NCBI GenBank assembly: GCA_029260795.1 | Contig: JAJDCO010000042.1 | Span: forward strand, 62,001 to 126,000 | Origin: Planctomycetota bacterium | Lineage (GTDB): Bacteria > Planctomycetota > OFTM77 | Length of the DNA: 64,000 nt | Direction: 5' to 3' | Shown here: piece by piece, positions 27,343 through 36,530 of the stretch | Numbering within the stretch: the stretch's first letter is position 1 | Layout: every line of letters starts with the position of its first letter | The notes under the pieces: generated by a model | What the model was told of the DNA's origin: nothing | The model's database searches: none | What the model saw: the letters and a program-made list of their open reading frames with translations, nothing else | Program-made: the position numbers and the translations under genes

Positions 27343-28107
27343 GTGGGTCGCCATTCTACCTCGAACGGGATCGCAGGGTGGACCGTTCGTCCACAGCGTT
27401 CGCCGGTCCGTTCCGATGGAACGGACGGAGACGCCTTGCCGTTCGCACCGTTGCGCGGACCCGTCGATCGAAGCTGCGTCGCCTTGCTGACGGGGTCCGG
27501 GGTCTACCTCCCCGAGACTCCGCCCTTTCGACACGCCCGAAACTCCGACTGGCTCCGCGAGATTGATGCACTGCAGCCGCTCGAGCAGCTCGAACTCGAC
27601 CCGGTCGACTTCTCGGCCAGCCAGATCCCCGTCGATCTGAACTGCCTGTTCCCCCTCGAACGGCTCCATGAGCTCGAGAACGAGGGAGCCATTGGCTCGG
27701 TGGCCAGCCACCACTTCAGCCTGTCGCCGTGGTGTGATCCGGCGGACGCGCGCTTCGAGCTCGCCCTGGATCGCATGGCGCAGCGCTGCTGGAACGAGGG
27801 AATCGACCTCGTCATCGGATTGCCGGCGGCTCCCGAAGCCGCCTTGCCGGTGTCGTTGTCGCTGCGCAATCTCGAGTCGGCCGGCATACCGACCGTCCTG
27901 TTGAGCATCGCCCCCGAATCCGATCAGCTCGTCCGTGCGCCGCGCGGTTACCATCTCGACTTCCCGAGCCATTGCCCACTGGGACCGGGATCGGACCGGG
28001 CCCTTCAGCGCAACATCTTGCTCGACTGCCTGCACTTGCTGCCCCGTCTCCAGGCGGGTGACTTCGTCGAGCTGCCGTATCACTGGGCTCAGCCGCAACC
28101 GGGCTGA
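27343..28107 (+). CDS. GrdB/PrdB-superfamily protein lacking catalytic Sec/Cys
   Basis: 254 residues from a GTG at 27343, chosen because GAGGAG precedes it by 6 bases; the frame continues upstream to 27175 but that part has no family features. The text resembles the selenoprotein B subunit of glycine/betaine reductases: VALLTGSGVYLPETPPF near the start, DLNCLFPLERLHELENEGAIG in the middle, and LRNLESAGIPTVLL later. Where catalytic members have Sec or Cys, this protein reads GLPAAPEAA, so reductase chemistry looks lost. No glycine reductase A or C genes are near. Planctomycetes and other aerobes carry many such stand-alone paralogues of unknown role. Divergent from 25183-27192. Confidence 0.58.
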   Translation: MGRHSTSNGIAGWTVRPQRSPVRSDGTDGDALPFAPLRGPVDRSCVALLTGSGVYLPETPPFRHARNSDWLREIDALQPLEQLELDPVDFSASQIPVDLNCLFPLERLHELENEGAIGSVASHHFSLSPWCDPADARFELALDRMAQRCWNEGIDLVIGLPAAPEAALPVSLSLRNLESAGIPTVLLSIAPESDQLVRAPRGYHLDFPSHCPLGPGSDRALQRNILLDCLHLLPRLQAGDFVELPYHWAQPQPG

Positions 28108-28341
28108 GCCGCTCTTGGTTGGTGGGCGAGCCGGCCAGCGCTCCCACGATCGTGCCTTCGGAGTACGCCCGGGGGTGGGCGTGAGGGGTCTGCGGCCAGC
28201 TCGAGCGAGGACGGCCGCCGAGAAAAGCTCGACCGGGCGGTGCCTCGGGGGTCACGATCTCGTATGTTCGTCTCGGAGACCATCGCGATCGCCCCGCTGC
28301 GGGGCCTGTCTCCCGATGAATCCCCGGAGGAGGTTTTCTCA

Positions 28342-30783
28342 ATGGTCTGCCGTGTCGCTCTGATTCTCTTGGCTGCTAGCGCTCTCGGTTTCGCGCAGGA
28401 TGGCCCCTATCGACGCGTGATCGTGCCCGGTAACGATCCCTTGACGATCCAACGCCTCCAGTCGTTGGATCAAGACATCGTCTTCATCGAGCGCGGCGAG
28501 GAAGGCGGCAACGTTCGTCTCGTTGCCGATGACGCCGATCTCGACACGCTGACGCGAGCCGGCATCCCGTTCGAAGTCGTCATCGAAGACCTCGTCGCCT
28601 GGTACCAGTCGCGCCTGATGCCGCCGACCGCGCCGGGAGATTTCGGCAACGGCAGCATGAGTGGTTACTACACCTACTCCGAGATGGTCACACAGCTCGA
28701 CCGGATGCGGAACGACTACCCGGGGCTGATCAGCGCCAAGACCAGCATCGGGACGACCCTGCAAGGGCGGTCAATCTGGATGGTGAAGATCTCTGACAAC
28801 CCGGACACTGATGAGAACGAGCCCGAGGTGCTGATCGACGCCATGCACCACGCCCGTGAGCCACAGTGCATGATGTCGCTGCTCTACTTCATGTGGCACC
28901 TACTCGAGAACTACGGCATCGATCCCGAGATCACCTTCCTGGTCGACAACCGCGAGATCTACTGCGTGCCGATCGTGAATGCCGACGGCTACGTCTACAA
29001 CGAGCAGCAGAATCCGAACGGCGGCGGCATGTGGCGGAAGAACCGCCGCAACAACGGCGGCGGCAGCTTCGGCGTCGACCCCAACCGCAACTACTCCTAC
29101 CAGTGGGGCTACGACAACAACGGCTCCAGCTCGAGCCCGAGTAGCGACATCTATCGCGGCCCGAGCGCCTTCTCCGAGCAGGAGACCCAGGCCATCCGAG
29201 ACCTGGTGCTGTCGCGCAACCTCTCGGCACACGCCAGCAACCACACCTACGGCGGGTATGTCCTCTACCCGTGGGGCTACGAATCGAACTTCACGAATGA
29301 CGAGGCCCTGCTCAACGAGTACGGCCAACGCCTGAACGGCAGCCTCGGCTACGCGGTCGGACCGGCCTGGCAGGTGCTCTATGAGGCCAATGGCGTGACC
29401 TTCGACTGGAGCTACGGCAACCAGTCGATCCTGGCCGCCTTCACGGTCGAGATCGGATACGGGTCCGACGGCTTCTGGCCTTCGACGTCGCGCATCATCC
29501 CGATCGCTCAGGAGACGCTTCCGATGCACGTCGAGCTGCTGAAGATCGGCGGCGACTTCCTCGAGATCACGAATCAGAACATCAGCCAGACGTCCGGGGA
29601 CGGTGACGCCTACTACGAGCCGAACGAGTCCTTCCAGATCGCACTCACGGTGTTCAACTCGGGCCAGGCCACGACCGGAACCGGTGTCGGTGTGACGCTG
29701 CAGAGCCCGAGCAGCGACATCGTCGTCACGTCGGGCTCCGACTCACTCGGCTTCGTCGGCTCACGGGCCTCGGCCTCGACCTCACCCGGGAGCCTCGCCT
29801 TCACGATCGCCTCGGGGGCCCCGAGCGGCACGACGGTCGACCTCGACCTCGGCCTCACCTACGACGGCACGACCTTGAGCCAGGTCATCTCGATCGACAT
29901 CGGGACCGTCCGCCGCTTCTTGGTCGAAGACGTCGAAGCACCGCGAGGCTGGATCCTCAGCGCGCCCGGTGACAACGCCTCGACCGGCCTCTGGGAGCGA
30001 GGCAACCCGAACGGCACGACGTCGAACGGCGAGCAAGTCCAGCCGGAGAACGACAACACGCCCGGCGCCGGCAACGACAACGCCTTCGTCACCGGCAACG
30101 GCAGCGGCTCGGCCGGCAGCGACGATGTCGACGGCGGACCAACGACTCTGCGCTCGCCGATCTTCGATCTGAGCGGTGTCCCGAACGCGACCCTCGCCTA
30201 CCATCGCTGGTTCAGTGACTTCTCGACCGCGGACGACAACCTCCGCATCGACGTCTCGAACAACGCTGGCGGGAGCTGGACGAACCTCGAGACGGTCACG
30301 ACCACCGACAACGCTTGGCGCCGCGTCGAGCGTCGAATCGCCGACTACGTCGCGCCGACCACCCAGATGCAGCTCCGCTTCATCGGCAGCGATAACCCGA
30401 ACAACTCGCTGTACGAGGCGGCTATCGACGACCTCGAGCTCTGGGCCGCCTCCGAGTCGGCACTGCTCAGCGTGTTCGGAGGGGCCGGGCTCAACGACAC
30501 CGTCGACGTGCACTTGGCGGGCAACGTCGGAGCCAGCTTCACGGTCTACGTCGGCTTGATCCCGGCCAGCATTCCGGTTGGCAACCTCGGCGTGTGGGGC
30601 ATCGACCCGAGCATCCTGATCCCGATCGTGATCGGAAACGTGCCGGCCGGCGAGCTCGCGACCCAAGCCGTCACGATACCGAATCTGCCGACCTTGCCCG
30701 GCAAGACGCTGTACTTGCAGGCGGTCGTCAATGACGGTGGTCAGTTCTCGTTCTCGAACCGGACTCAGACCACGGTCCAGTAG
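28342..30783 (+). CDS. secreted M14 zinc carboxypeptidase with C-terminal beta domains
   Basis: 813 residues from the ATG at 28342, preceded by GGAGGAGG. Signal peptide at 1-19 (ALILLAASALGFAQ). The peptidase M14 (carboxypeptidase T-like) domain covers about 95-400: zinc ligands in MHHAREPQ (His, Glu) and later in SAHASNHTYGG (His), substrate-binding VDPNRNYSYQWG, and the catalytic Glu in FTVEIGYG. The remaining 400 residues look like beta domains: a CARDB-type segment (TVFNSGQATTGTGV) and a MAM/jelly-roll-like region (LAYHRWFSDF). It cleaves C-terminal residues from extracellular peptides. A strong terminator follows. Confidence 0.9.
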   Translation: MVCRVALILLAASALGFAQDGPYRRVIVPGNDPLTIQRLQSLDQDIVFIERGEEGGNVRLVADDADLDTLTRAGIPFEVVIEDLVAWYQSRLMPPTAPGDFGNGSMSGYYTYSEMVTQLDRMRNDYPGLISAKTSIGTTLQGRSIWMVKISDNPDTDENEPEVLIDAMHHAREPQCMMSLLYFMWHLLENYGIDPEITFLVDNREIYCVPIVNADGYVYNEQQNPNGGGMWRKNRRNNGGGSFGVDPNRNYSYQWGYDNNGSSSSPSSDIYRGPSAFSEQETQAIRDLVLSRNLSAHASNHTYGGYVLYPWGYESNFTNDEALLNEYGQRLNGSLGYAVGPAWQVLYEANGVTFDWSYGNQSILAAFTVEIGYGSDGFWPSTSRIIPIAQETLPMHVELLKIGGDFLEITNQNISQTSGDGDAYYEPNESFQIALTVFNSGQATTGTGVGVTLQSPSSDIVVTSGSDSLGFVGSRASASTSPGSLAFTIASGAPSGTTVDLDLGLTYDGTTLSQVISIDIGTVRRFLVEDVEAPRGWILSAPGDNASTGLWERGNPNGTTSNGEQVQPENDNTPGAGNDNAFVTGNGSGSAGSDDVDGGPTTLRSPIFDLSGVPNATLAYHRWFSDFSTADDNLRIDVSNNAGGSWTNLETVTTTDNAWRRVERRIADYVAPTTQMQLRFIGSDNPNNSLYEAAIDDLELWAASESALLSVFGGAGLNDTVDVHLAGNVGASFTVYVGLIPASIPVGNLGVWGIDPSILIPIVIGNVPAGELATQAVTIPNLPTLPGKTLYLQAVVNDGGQFSFSNRTQTTVQ

Positions 30784-30843
30784 TCGAGCAAGCAACCGAA
30801 CCGGGCGCCCCACTCCAAGGCGCCCGCGACTCTCGAGACAAGA

Positions 30844-30880
30844 GGGCCGTTCGCCGACAGGCGAGCGGCCCTTTTTGTTC
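30844..30880 (+). terminator. Rho-independent terminator after M14 carboxypeptidase gene
   Basis: A 12-bp stem (GGGCCGTTCGCC with GGCGAGCGGCCC, one G-T pair, loop GACA) is followed at once by CTTTTTGTTCTT. It lies about 60 bases past the stop. A smaller GGGCGCC/GGCGCCC repeat lies between the stop and this hairpin. Confidence 0.92.
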
Positions 30881-31353
30881 TTGGGTTCCGCGCCTGCGAG
30901 CGCCCCGGGAATCCCGGAGGTCTGGCTTTATCTTAGCCGGGACGGTTACGCCGGGTCGTTGCGTGGCCGTCCGGTTGTCTCTGTTCCTTCGGACCGCCGG
31001 CGTTTTGCAACGCCAGGGTTCAGCCTGGTGGGAGGTCGTACCCGACGAGTCGGTCGGACCAAAACGAGCTCGGGTATATCGCGCCCCACTCTCTCTTCCA
31101 CGTCATTCGAAAGCGAATCACCTCGCCCGTCGGGCCACGAAGATTGGGCGGCGCGAGGTGTCGAACTCCGTTCGGGTCTCTGTTTCACGAAGCAGTGCGC
31201 GTACGCAGGAGGTGCAGAGTGTGCTCTACCGCGCCGGATCCTCAAGATGGGCAGGGTGGGTTACACTCCTCCTCGGATTCGGATCGTGAGCTCGTGTTGT
31301 GCTGCCGGACGCTCTCCGATCCTATGCTGGCGCGGCTCCTGGAGACCTCTCGA
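30881..31353. other. gene-poor stretch upstream of RlmD-like gene
   Basis: 473 bases between the terminator and the methyltransferase. Open frames here are short, lack good ribosome sites and have no family resemblance. I searched by eye for tRNA T-arm signatures and found none. It probably holds the promoter of the downstream gene; no distinct motif was recognised. Confidence 0.35.
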
Positions 31354-32673
31354 ATGACCCTCGGCCCAGTTCTGCCTCATGCTTGGTCGTCGGGTGGCGA
31401 GGCGTCAGCCACGGCGGACGATGGTCGTGAGATCTTGATCTTCGGGGGAGTTCCCGGCGAGGCGTGCGAGGTCGAGTTGCTCGGGGCGGGACAGCATCGG
31501 ATCGCCGCGGTCTGGAGTCAGGCGTCGGCCCACTCCCTGGATCGCCGGCTCGAGGTGCCCTGTCGGATCTGGCAGCAGTGCCGGAGCTGCGACTGGATTC
31601 ATCTGACCGACGTTGCGCGAGCGCGGGAGAAGCGCGACTCGGTTTGCCGAGCCTTGGACGGAGTGGGACTTTCCTCAGACTCCGTGTCTGCGATCTGCTT
31701 CGGCTCGCAGGCCTTCGCGTACCGCGCGCGGGCCATCTACTCTTGGGATCCGGAGGCGGGTCGTCTCGGGGGACACGCGCGCGGCACTCACGATATCATC
31801 GACACGCTCGACTGTCCGATCCATCATCCCGACCACGGTCGGCTGGCGGCGGTCGTCGCCGAGCACGCTCGCCATTCGAAGCTGCGCGAGACCTTGCGGT
31901 ATCTGCTGGCGCGCCGCAGCCGAGCGGGTGCTCTGCAGGTCGTGCTCACGCTGCGCCCTCGTGGCTCGGACTCCGCGCTCGCGTTGCTTCCACGACTTCA
32001 CGAAGCAGCGCCCGGCGTCCCGCTCGGCCTCTTCTCGTGTGAGGTTCCCGATTCGAGCAATCGGGTGTCGAGTCCCCCCTACCGCCACCTCCATGGCCCG
32101 GCCGAGCTCATCGAGCGAGTCGGGGACCTGCGCCTCTCGCTCGGTCCCGGTGACTTCTTCCAGGCCAACCCGGCCCTCGCCGAGGACCTGGCCGAGCATC
32201 TGCTCACCCTCGCCGCCATCGAGCCCGGCGACCGGGCGCTCGACCTTTACTGTGGCGTCGGTCCGCACGCCTTGGGGTTGGCCCAACGGGGCGCGCGCGT
32301 CTTGGGCGTCGAACGATCCTTGGCCGCCATCGAAGCGGCGAGGCGCAATGCGATCGCCAACGGGATCGACGGCGCGGAGTTCTCAGCCGGCCCGATCGGG
32401 GAAGACGATCCGGAAGCCTGGATCCGGACGCTAGGAGGACCGCCTCGCGTGGTGGTCGTCAATCCGCCGCGGCGAGGACTGGAGCCCGCAGTCCCGAAGC
32501 AGATCGAACGGCTGGGGCCCGAGCGCTTGATCTACGTGTCGTGCGCACCGGAAGCCCTCGCCCGCGACGCGGCGGCTCTTCGGGAGGTCGGCTATCGCCT
32601 CGTCGACGCCTGGCCCTACGACCTGCTCCCGCAAACGCGCCACGTGGAGACGCTGGCGCTGCTCAGGCGTTGA
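31354..32673 (+). CDS. RlmD/TrmA-family (uracil-5-)-RNA methyltransferase
   Basis: 439 residues from the ATG at 31354 (GGAGA at 8 bases upstream); an in-frame ATG at 31324 is possible. The N-terminal region carries the Fe-S cluster cysteines C70-x5-C76-x2-C79, with a fourth Cys in DTLDCPIHH. Residues about 250-439 form the methyltransferase: GDFFQANPALAEDL, the SAM loop ALDLYCGVGPHALGLA, VVNPPRRGL, and the catalytic Cys in YVSCAPEALARD. This enzyme forms 5-methyluridine in rRNA or tRNA. RlmD (23S U1939), RlmCD and TrmA cannot be separated reliably here. Confidence 0.86.
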   Translation: MTLGPVLPHAWSSGGEASATADDGREILIFGGVPGEACEVELLGAGQHRIAAVWSQASAHSLDRRLEVPCRIWQQCRSCDWIHLTDVARAREKRDSVCRALDGVGLSSDSVSAICFGSQAFAYRARAIYSWDPEAGRLGGHARGTHDIIDTLDCPIHHPDHGRLAAVVAEHARHSKLRETLRYLLARRSRAGALQVVLTLRPRGSDSALALLPRLHEAAPGVPLGLFSCEVPDSSNRVSSPPYRHLHGPAELIERVGDLRLSLGPGDFFQANPALAEDLAEHLLTLAAIEPGDRALDLYCGVGPHALGLAQRGARVLGVERSLAAIEAARRNAIANGIDGAEFSAGPIGEDDPEAWIRTLGGPPRVVVVNPPRRGLEPAVPKQIERLGPERLIYVSCAPEALARDAAALREVGYRLVDAWPYDLLPQTRHVETLALLRR

Positions 32674-32682
32674 ACGACGCTG

Positions 32683-33957
32683 TCAGGCGTAGATGCCGCG
32701 GGTGAGCGTTGTGTAGGCCACGCGATCGATGCCGAGCATGTAGGCGCCCAATCGCATGGACACGTCGAACTTCTCGGCGACGGTCGCGACGTCGCGGAAC
32801 GCTTTCACCATCGTGTTCTCGAGTCGATCGTTGACTTCGGCCTCTTCCCAGTAGTAGCCGTAGCGGTTCTGGACCCACTCGAAGTAGGAGACCGTCACGC
32901 CGCCGGCGTTGGCGAGGATGTCGGGCACGACGAAGATGCCCTTCTCCTCGAGCAGCGCGTCGGCCGCGGCCGTCGTCGGACCGTTGGCGCCTTCGACGAT
33001 GATGCGGGTCGAGATGCGATCGGCGTTGCGGCTCGTGATCTGATTCTCGGTGGCGGCCGGCAGGAGAATGTCGGTCTGGACCTCGAGGAGCTCCTCGTTG
33101 GTGATCTCGCTGCTGCCCGGGAACCCACGCACGGTGCGATTGGCGCGGGCGAACTTGAGCAGCTCGTGCACGTTCAAGCCGGCCGGGTTGACGATGCCGC
33201 CGTGCACGTCGCTGACGGCGACGATGTTCGCTCCGTCCTCATACAGCAGACGAGCTGCGATGGATCCCACGTTGCCAAAGCCTTGCACGACGACGCGCGC
33301 GCCCCGCAGAGGAATGTCGAGGTAGGCCATCGCCTCTCGCGTGACGACGTCGAGGCCGCGACCGGTGGCTTCGGTGCGACCCAAGGAGCCTCCGAGGCCG
33401 ATCGGCTTGCCGGTGACGATGGCGGGAACGGCGTGACGAGCGTGCATGGAGTAGGTGTCCATGATCCAAGCCATCACGTTCTCGTTCGTGTTCATGTCGG
33501 GCGCCGGCACGTCCCGCTCGGGTCCGATGATGTCGATGATCATCGCGACGTAGCGCCGCGTGATGCGCTCGATCTCGCGTCGCGAGAGCTGGCTGGGATC
33601 GCAGATCACGCCACCCTTGCCGCCACCGAAGGGCACGTTGGCGATCGCGCACTTCCAGGTCATCCAAGCGGCGAGGGCGCGGACCTCGTCGAGCGTCACT
33701 TCGGGCGAGAAGCGGATGCCGCCCTTGCACGGGCCGGACGCCATGTTGTGCTGGACGCGATAGCCCTGGAATACGCGATAGGAGCCGTCATCCATCTCGA
33801 CCGGGATCGAGACGGCCAGCTCGCGGTCCGGCGTCTTCAGGATCTCGTAGAGCCCCGGGTCCAGCCCCAGCTTTCGGGCTGCAACCTCGAATCGTGCCGA
33901 CATGGCCTCGAAAGGATTGCCTTCTTTGGCACTGATCGACCCGCTGCTACCCGCCAT
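32683..33957 (-). CDS. gdhA: glutamate dehydrogenase (first copy)
   Basis: 424 residues, the length of hexameric GDH, which interconverts glutamate and 2-oxoglutarate plus ammonia using NAD(P). Substrate residues sit in GPCKGGIRF and FGGGKGGV; the catalytic Asp is in PAPDMNTN; the Rossmann loop reads [13 protein letters not shown]. The C-terminal EGANGPTT and [15 protein letters not shown] are textbook. It converges with the RlmD-like gene (9-base gap) and is divergent from 34192-35088. A second, distinct GDH lies at 38474-39769. Confidence 0.93.
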   Translation of the reverse strand: MAGSSGSISAKEGNPFEAMSARFEVAARKLGLDPGLYEILKTPDRELAVSIPVEMDDGSYRVFQGYRVQHNMASGPCKGGIRFSPEVTLDEVRALAAWMTWKCAIANVPFGGGKGGVICDPSQLSRREIERITRRYVAMIIDIIGPERDVPAPDMNTNENVMAWIMDTYSMHARHAVPAIVTGKPIGLGGSLGRTEATGRGLDVVTREAMAYLDIPLRGARVVVQGFGNVGSIAARLLYEDGANIVAVSDVHGGIVNPAGLNVHELLKFARANRTVRGFPGSSEITNEELLEVQTDILLPAATENQITSRNADRISTRIIVEGANGPTTAAADALLEEKGIFVVPDILANAGGVTVSYFEWVQNRYGYYWEEAEVNDRLENTMVKAFRDVATVAEKFDVSMRLGAYMLGIDRVAYTTLTRGIYA

Positions 33958-34191
33958 GTCTCCTGCGCGCTCCTGCGCCGGCGAATTCGGCAGAAGAACG
34001 GTTCGGCACCGAGCCCGACTGCAAGCTCATCAACGCCGTTCACCCGCCAGAGTAAAGCGCGCGAGTATAGCATCGCCGATCGGGTGCTCAATCAAGAATC
34101 CCCTGCGCATCGCCGAAGACACACGATCTCGCATCTGGTCGCGTGATCCGTTAGGTTGCCGTCCTTCCGATGCTTCGTTCTCCGAGGAATC

Positions 34192-35088
34192 ATGAGCCTG
34201 AACAGCGGACAGATCTTCGTCGCGACCGAGGACTTCGAGACCCTCGGCCAGGAGCTTCTCTTCTACCTCGGCGACTGGTTCGAGAAGCGCTACCAGGCGA
34301 TCGATCGCGCAGCGGACCTCAGCGCCCACTTTCTCGACAAGGACCGGCGGCGGGCCGTGCTCGCCCTGCCGGCCTGCGAAGGCTGGTGCACGGTTCTCGA
34401 GAAGCGGCCCGACCGTGCCGACCCGGCCCTGGCCGCTCACCTGAGTCGACGACTCTCGGCGCGCGTCGTCTGGTTCGAGCTCCAAGGATCGCACCTTCGC
34501 TGGCGACGCCAGATCTTCGAGGCGGGGCGACCCGAGCCGCCCCACCTCCAGCCCGAGCGCGTCTGGATACCGCTCAAGCAGGAGCTCTTCCCGATGGTGC
34601 CCTACGCGGACATCGAGCCCATCGCGTATCGCGAGCTCCAGGCTCTTGGGCTGCCGCAGCAGCGCCTGCTGCTGACGGCTGACGACATCTCGGTGGCTGC
34701 GGGGGATGGATCAGCCCTCTATGCGCTCATGCTCCAAACACCGGAAGGATCCCGCTTCGAGCATGTTCGTTTTCAGCCGCAGTGGTCGTGGCAGATCCAC
34801 GACGACGAGCCGGTGCGAGAGGACTTTCACGGAGTGCATCAAGACGGCCATCGGACGATCACGCTCGAGACCCGTTGGCTCCGCGGTGTTCCCGACATCG
34901 CGGCTGCCCTCAATCTGGTGCGTCTCGAGCAAGCAGCGCGCGAGCGTCTGGAGCACGATCTCGTCCGCCGGGGATTCGATCTCGAGCGACACGTGATCGA
35001 CTTCCGCTATCGGAGCGAAGATCACGACACGACCCAGCTCGAGGCGCTGGTTCGTCAAGCACGCCTGGAGACGGCTCACCGCGAGTGA
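34192..35088 (+). CDS. conserved-looking protein of unknown function
   Basis: 298 residues from the ATG at 34192 (MSLNSGQIF), with GAGGA just upstream. It has no signal peptide or membrane helix and appears cytoplasmic. The composition is ordinary for a coding gene: mixed alpha/beta, rich in Leu, Arg and Glu, with motifs such as EGWCTVLEKRPD, RVVWFELQGSHLRWRR and DFRYRSEDHDT. I recognise no family. Codon use matches its neighbours. It is divergent from gdhA (234-base gap) and converges with the DUF481-like gene. Confidence 0.62.
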   Translation: MSLNSGQIFVATEDFETLGQELLFYLGDWFEKRYQAIDRAADLSAHFLDKDRRRAVLALPACEGWCTVLEKRPDRADPALAAHLSRRLSARVVWFELQGSHLRWRRQIFEAGRPEPPHLQPERVWIPLKQELFPMVPYADIEPIAYRELQALGLPQQRLLLTADDISVAAGDGSALYALMLQTPEGSRFEHVRFQPQWSWQIHDDEPVREDFHGVHQDGHRTITLETRWLRGVPDIAAALNLVRLEQAARERLEHDLVRRGFDLERHVIDFRYRSEDHDTTQLEALVRQARLETAHRE

Positions 35089-35102
35089 GCCAAGAGGCGG
35101 GC

Positions 35103-35133
35103 CGCGCCTCGAGCCGGCTGGGCTGGAGGCGCG
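35103..35133. terminator. inverted repeat between convergent genes
   Basis: A perfect 8-bp repeat (CGCGCCTC with GAGGCGCG) encloses 15 bases that can themselves pair. It lies between two stop codons facing each other and so could end transcripts from both sides; there is no T-run. Confidence 0.42.
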
Positions 35134-35151
35134 ACCCATTCAGGCGCTGAA

Positions 35152-36216
35152 TCAGAACGTGTAGCCAATCGCGGCGTAGAATCGCAGATCGTTGCGTTTG
35201 ATGCCCTTCGGCGGCGAGTTGTCGTATCGATCTTCCGCCCCGAGCTCGAGGTAGAGATTCTTGTCGAGCGCTACGCGAAACTCGAGGATCGCGCGCAGCA
35301 GGTAATCGTTGAATGGGTCCTCGACGCTGGGCAGATACTCGGCGAAGTGCCGCAGCTGGACCGAGTCGTTCATCTTCCAGTTGACGGTCTCGGCAAGCCG
35401 AGCCGAGAGGTACTCGTCGTCCGAGGTCTTCAGGGTCGGGTCGGCCGTTCTCTCGCGAGCGGTCGGTTCCTTGAAGTCGTCGATGGTGTAGGTCAGACCG
35501 AGCTCGCCCGCGAAGTCGATGTCTTCCTCGTCGACGAACTTGTAGCCGCCGCCGACGCCGATCTGCGATCGCAGGTTCAAGGAGCGAAAGCTGTCCGTCA
35601 ACCAGTCGGCGGAGCCGTACCCGTAGGCACGCTCGGTGAACTTGTAGTCGGCCCGGACACCCCACGAGTAGTTCTCGGCATTCCGATCACCATCGGAGCG
35701 CTGGAAGAAGCTCGTGAAGTAACCGGCGAGCACGGTCTTCTCGGTCTCGTGCTGCACGCGAGCCGAGGTGCCGAGGGTCGCCGTGTTGGAGTTTCCTTGC
35801 GTGGTGGAGAAGTCCAGCCGGAGGCTACCGCTCCACGGAGAGACCTCCTTGGCCTGCTCCTCGCCCATCACCTGGAAGCCGTTGCGATCGACGCTCTCTT
35901 CGTCCCCAGCCGCGGTCGTGATGCGGGCATCTCCAGCCGCGGGCACGTTGAGTCGTGCCATCACCTGTCGACCATCGGACATCTGGATCGCGACCGCCTG
36001 CTCCGTCTGGAGCGAAACGACGGCATCCCATGGGATCTCGATGTCGGAATCGGTCACGTCCGAATGAAAGACGAGCTTGCCGTCTCCGACCGTCACGACG
36101 CGACCGGTGAGCTGATCTCCGTTTCGAAGCGAGACGGAGTCGGCCATCGTCATCGTCGCAAACGACGCCATCCACACCCAGGCGGCGATCAGCGCCGTCA
36201 GTGTCTTGCGATTCAT
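35152..36216 (-). CDS. DUF481-like outer-membrane beta-barrel protein
   Basis: 354 residues from the ATG at 36216, with GGAG five bases upstream. Signal peptide at about 1-25 (LTALIAAWVWMASFATMTMA). The first part is a small SH3-like beta region (SVSLRNGDQLTGRVVTVGDGKLVF, IPWDAVVSL) common in planctomycete exported proteins. From about residue 130 alternating strands follow (LRLDFSTTQGNSNTATLG, YRYG-type turns), as in DUF481 barrels, ending with Phe (AAIGYTF), the outer-membrane insertion signal. DUF481 barrels are salt-induced outer-membrane proteins of unclear function. Confidence 0.82.
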   Translation of the reverse strand: MNRKTLTALIAAWVWMASFATMTMADSVSLRNGDQLTGRVVTVGDGKLVFHSDVTDSDIEIPWDAVVSLQTEQAVAIQMSDGRQVMARLNVPAAGDARITTAAGDEESVDRNGFQVMGEEQAKEVSPWSGSLRLDFSTTQGNSNTATLGTSARVQHETEKTVLAGYFTSFFQRSDGDRNAENYSWGVRADYKFTERAYGYGSADWLTDSFRSLNLRSQIGVGGGYKFVDEEDIDFAGELGLTYTIDDFKEPTARERTADPTLKTSDDEYLSARLAETVNWKMNDSVQLRHFAEYLPSVEDPFNDYLLRAILEFRVALDKNLYLELGAEDRYDNSPPKGIKRNDLRFYAAIGYTF

Positions 36217-36530
36217 GGAACTCCAACCATTCTCAAGGGACTCGAGTCGAGGACTCTTCAACGCGCTGGCCGCGCATCGAGGTGAAGCCACCTGGAAAGC
36301 GGACGCTTCTCCTGAGTGCCGGGGTCGGGCGTGAGGACGTCGGCCGGCCGACTCGAGATTCTGTTTGCCCGAGCCGCATCTCGATGGCTGCTCGGTCTCC
36401 CTCCCAACGAGGGGGGGCTCTCATCCCGCCCGTATCCGATCCGGTCACGAACGAGGACTGCCGATTGAGGGGGACCGAAGATACGGAACCGGACCCGCAA
36501 GCGCCAGCCTCGACTCGCCGCCTTCTTTCG
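36217..36530. other. intergenic region upstream of DUF481-like gene
   Basis: 314 bases between two minus-strand genes. No reading frame with family resemblance was seen. A G-tract of seven and a short CCCTC/GAGGG repeat lie near 36400-36417. The promoter for the barrel gene should be here. Confidence 0.35.

Noticed and set aside
30963..31289. Possible small plus-strand gene of 108 codons
   Set aside because: No ribosome site, no family resemblance, Arg/Ser-rich composition typical of chance frames in GC-rich DNA.
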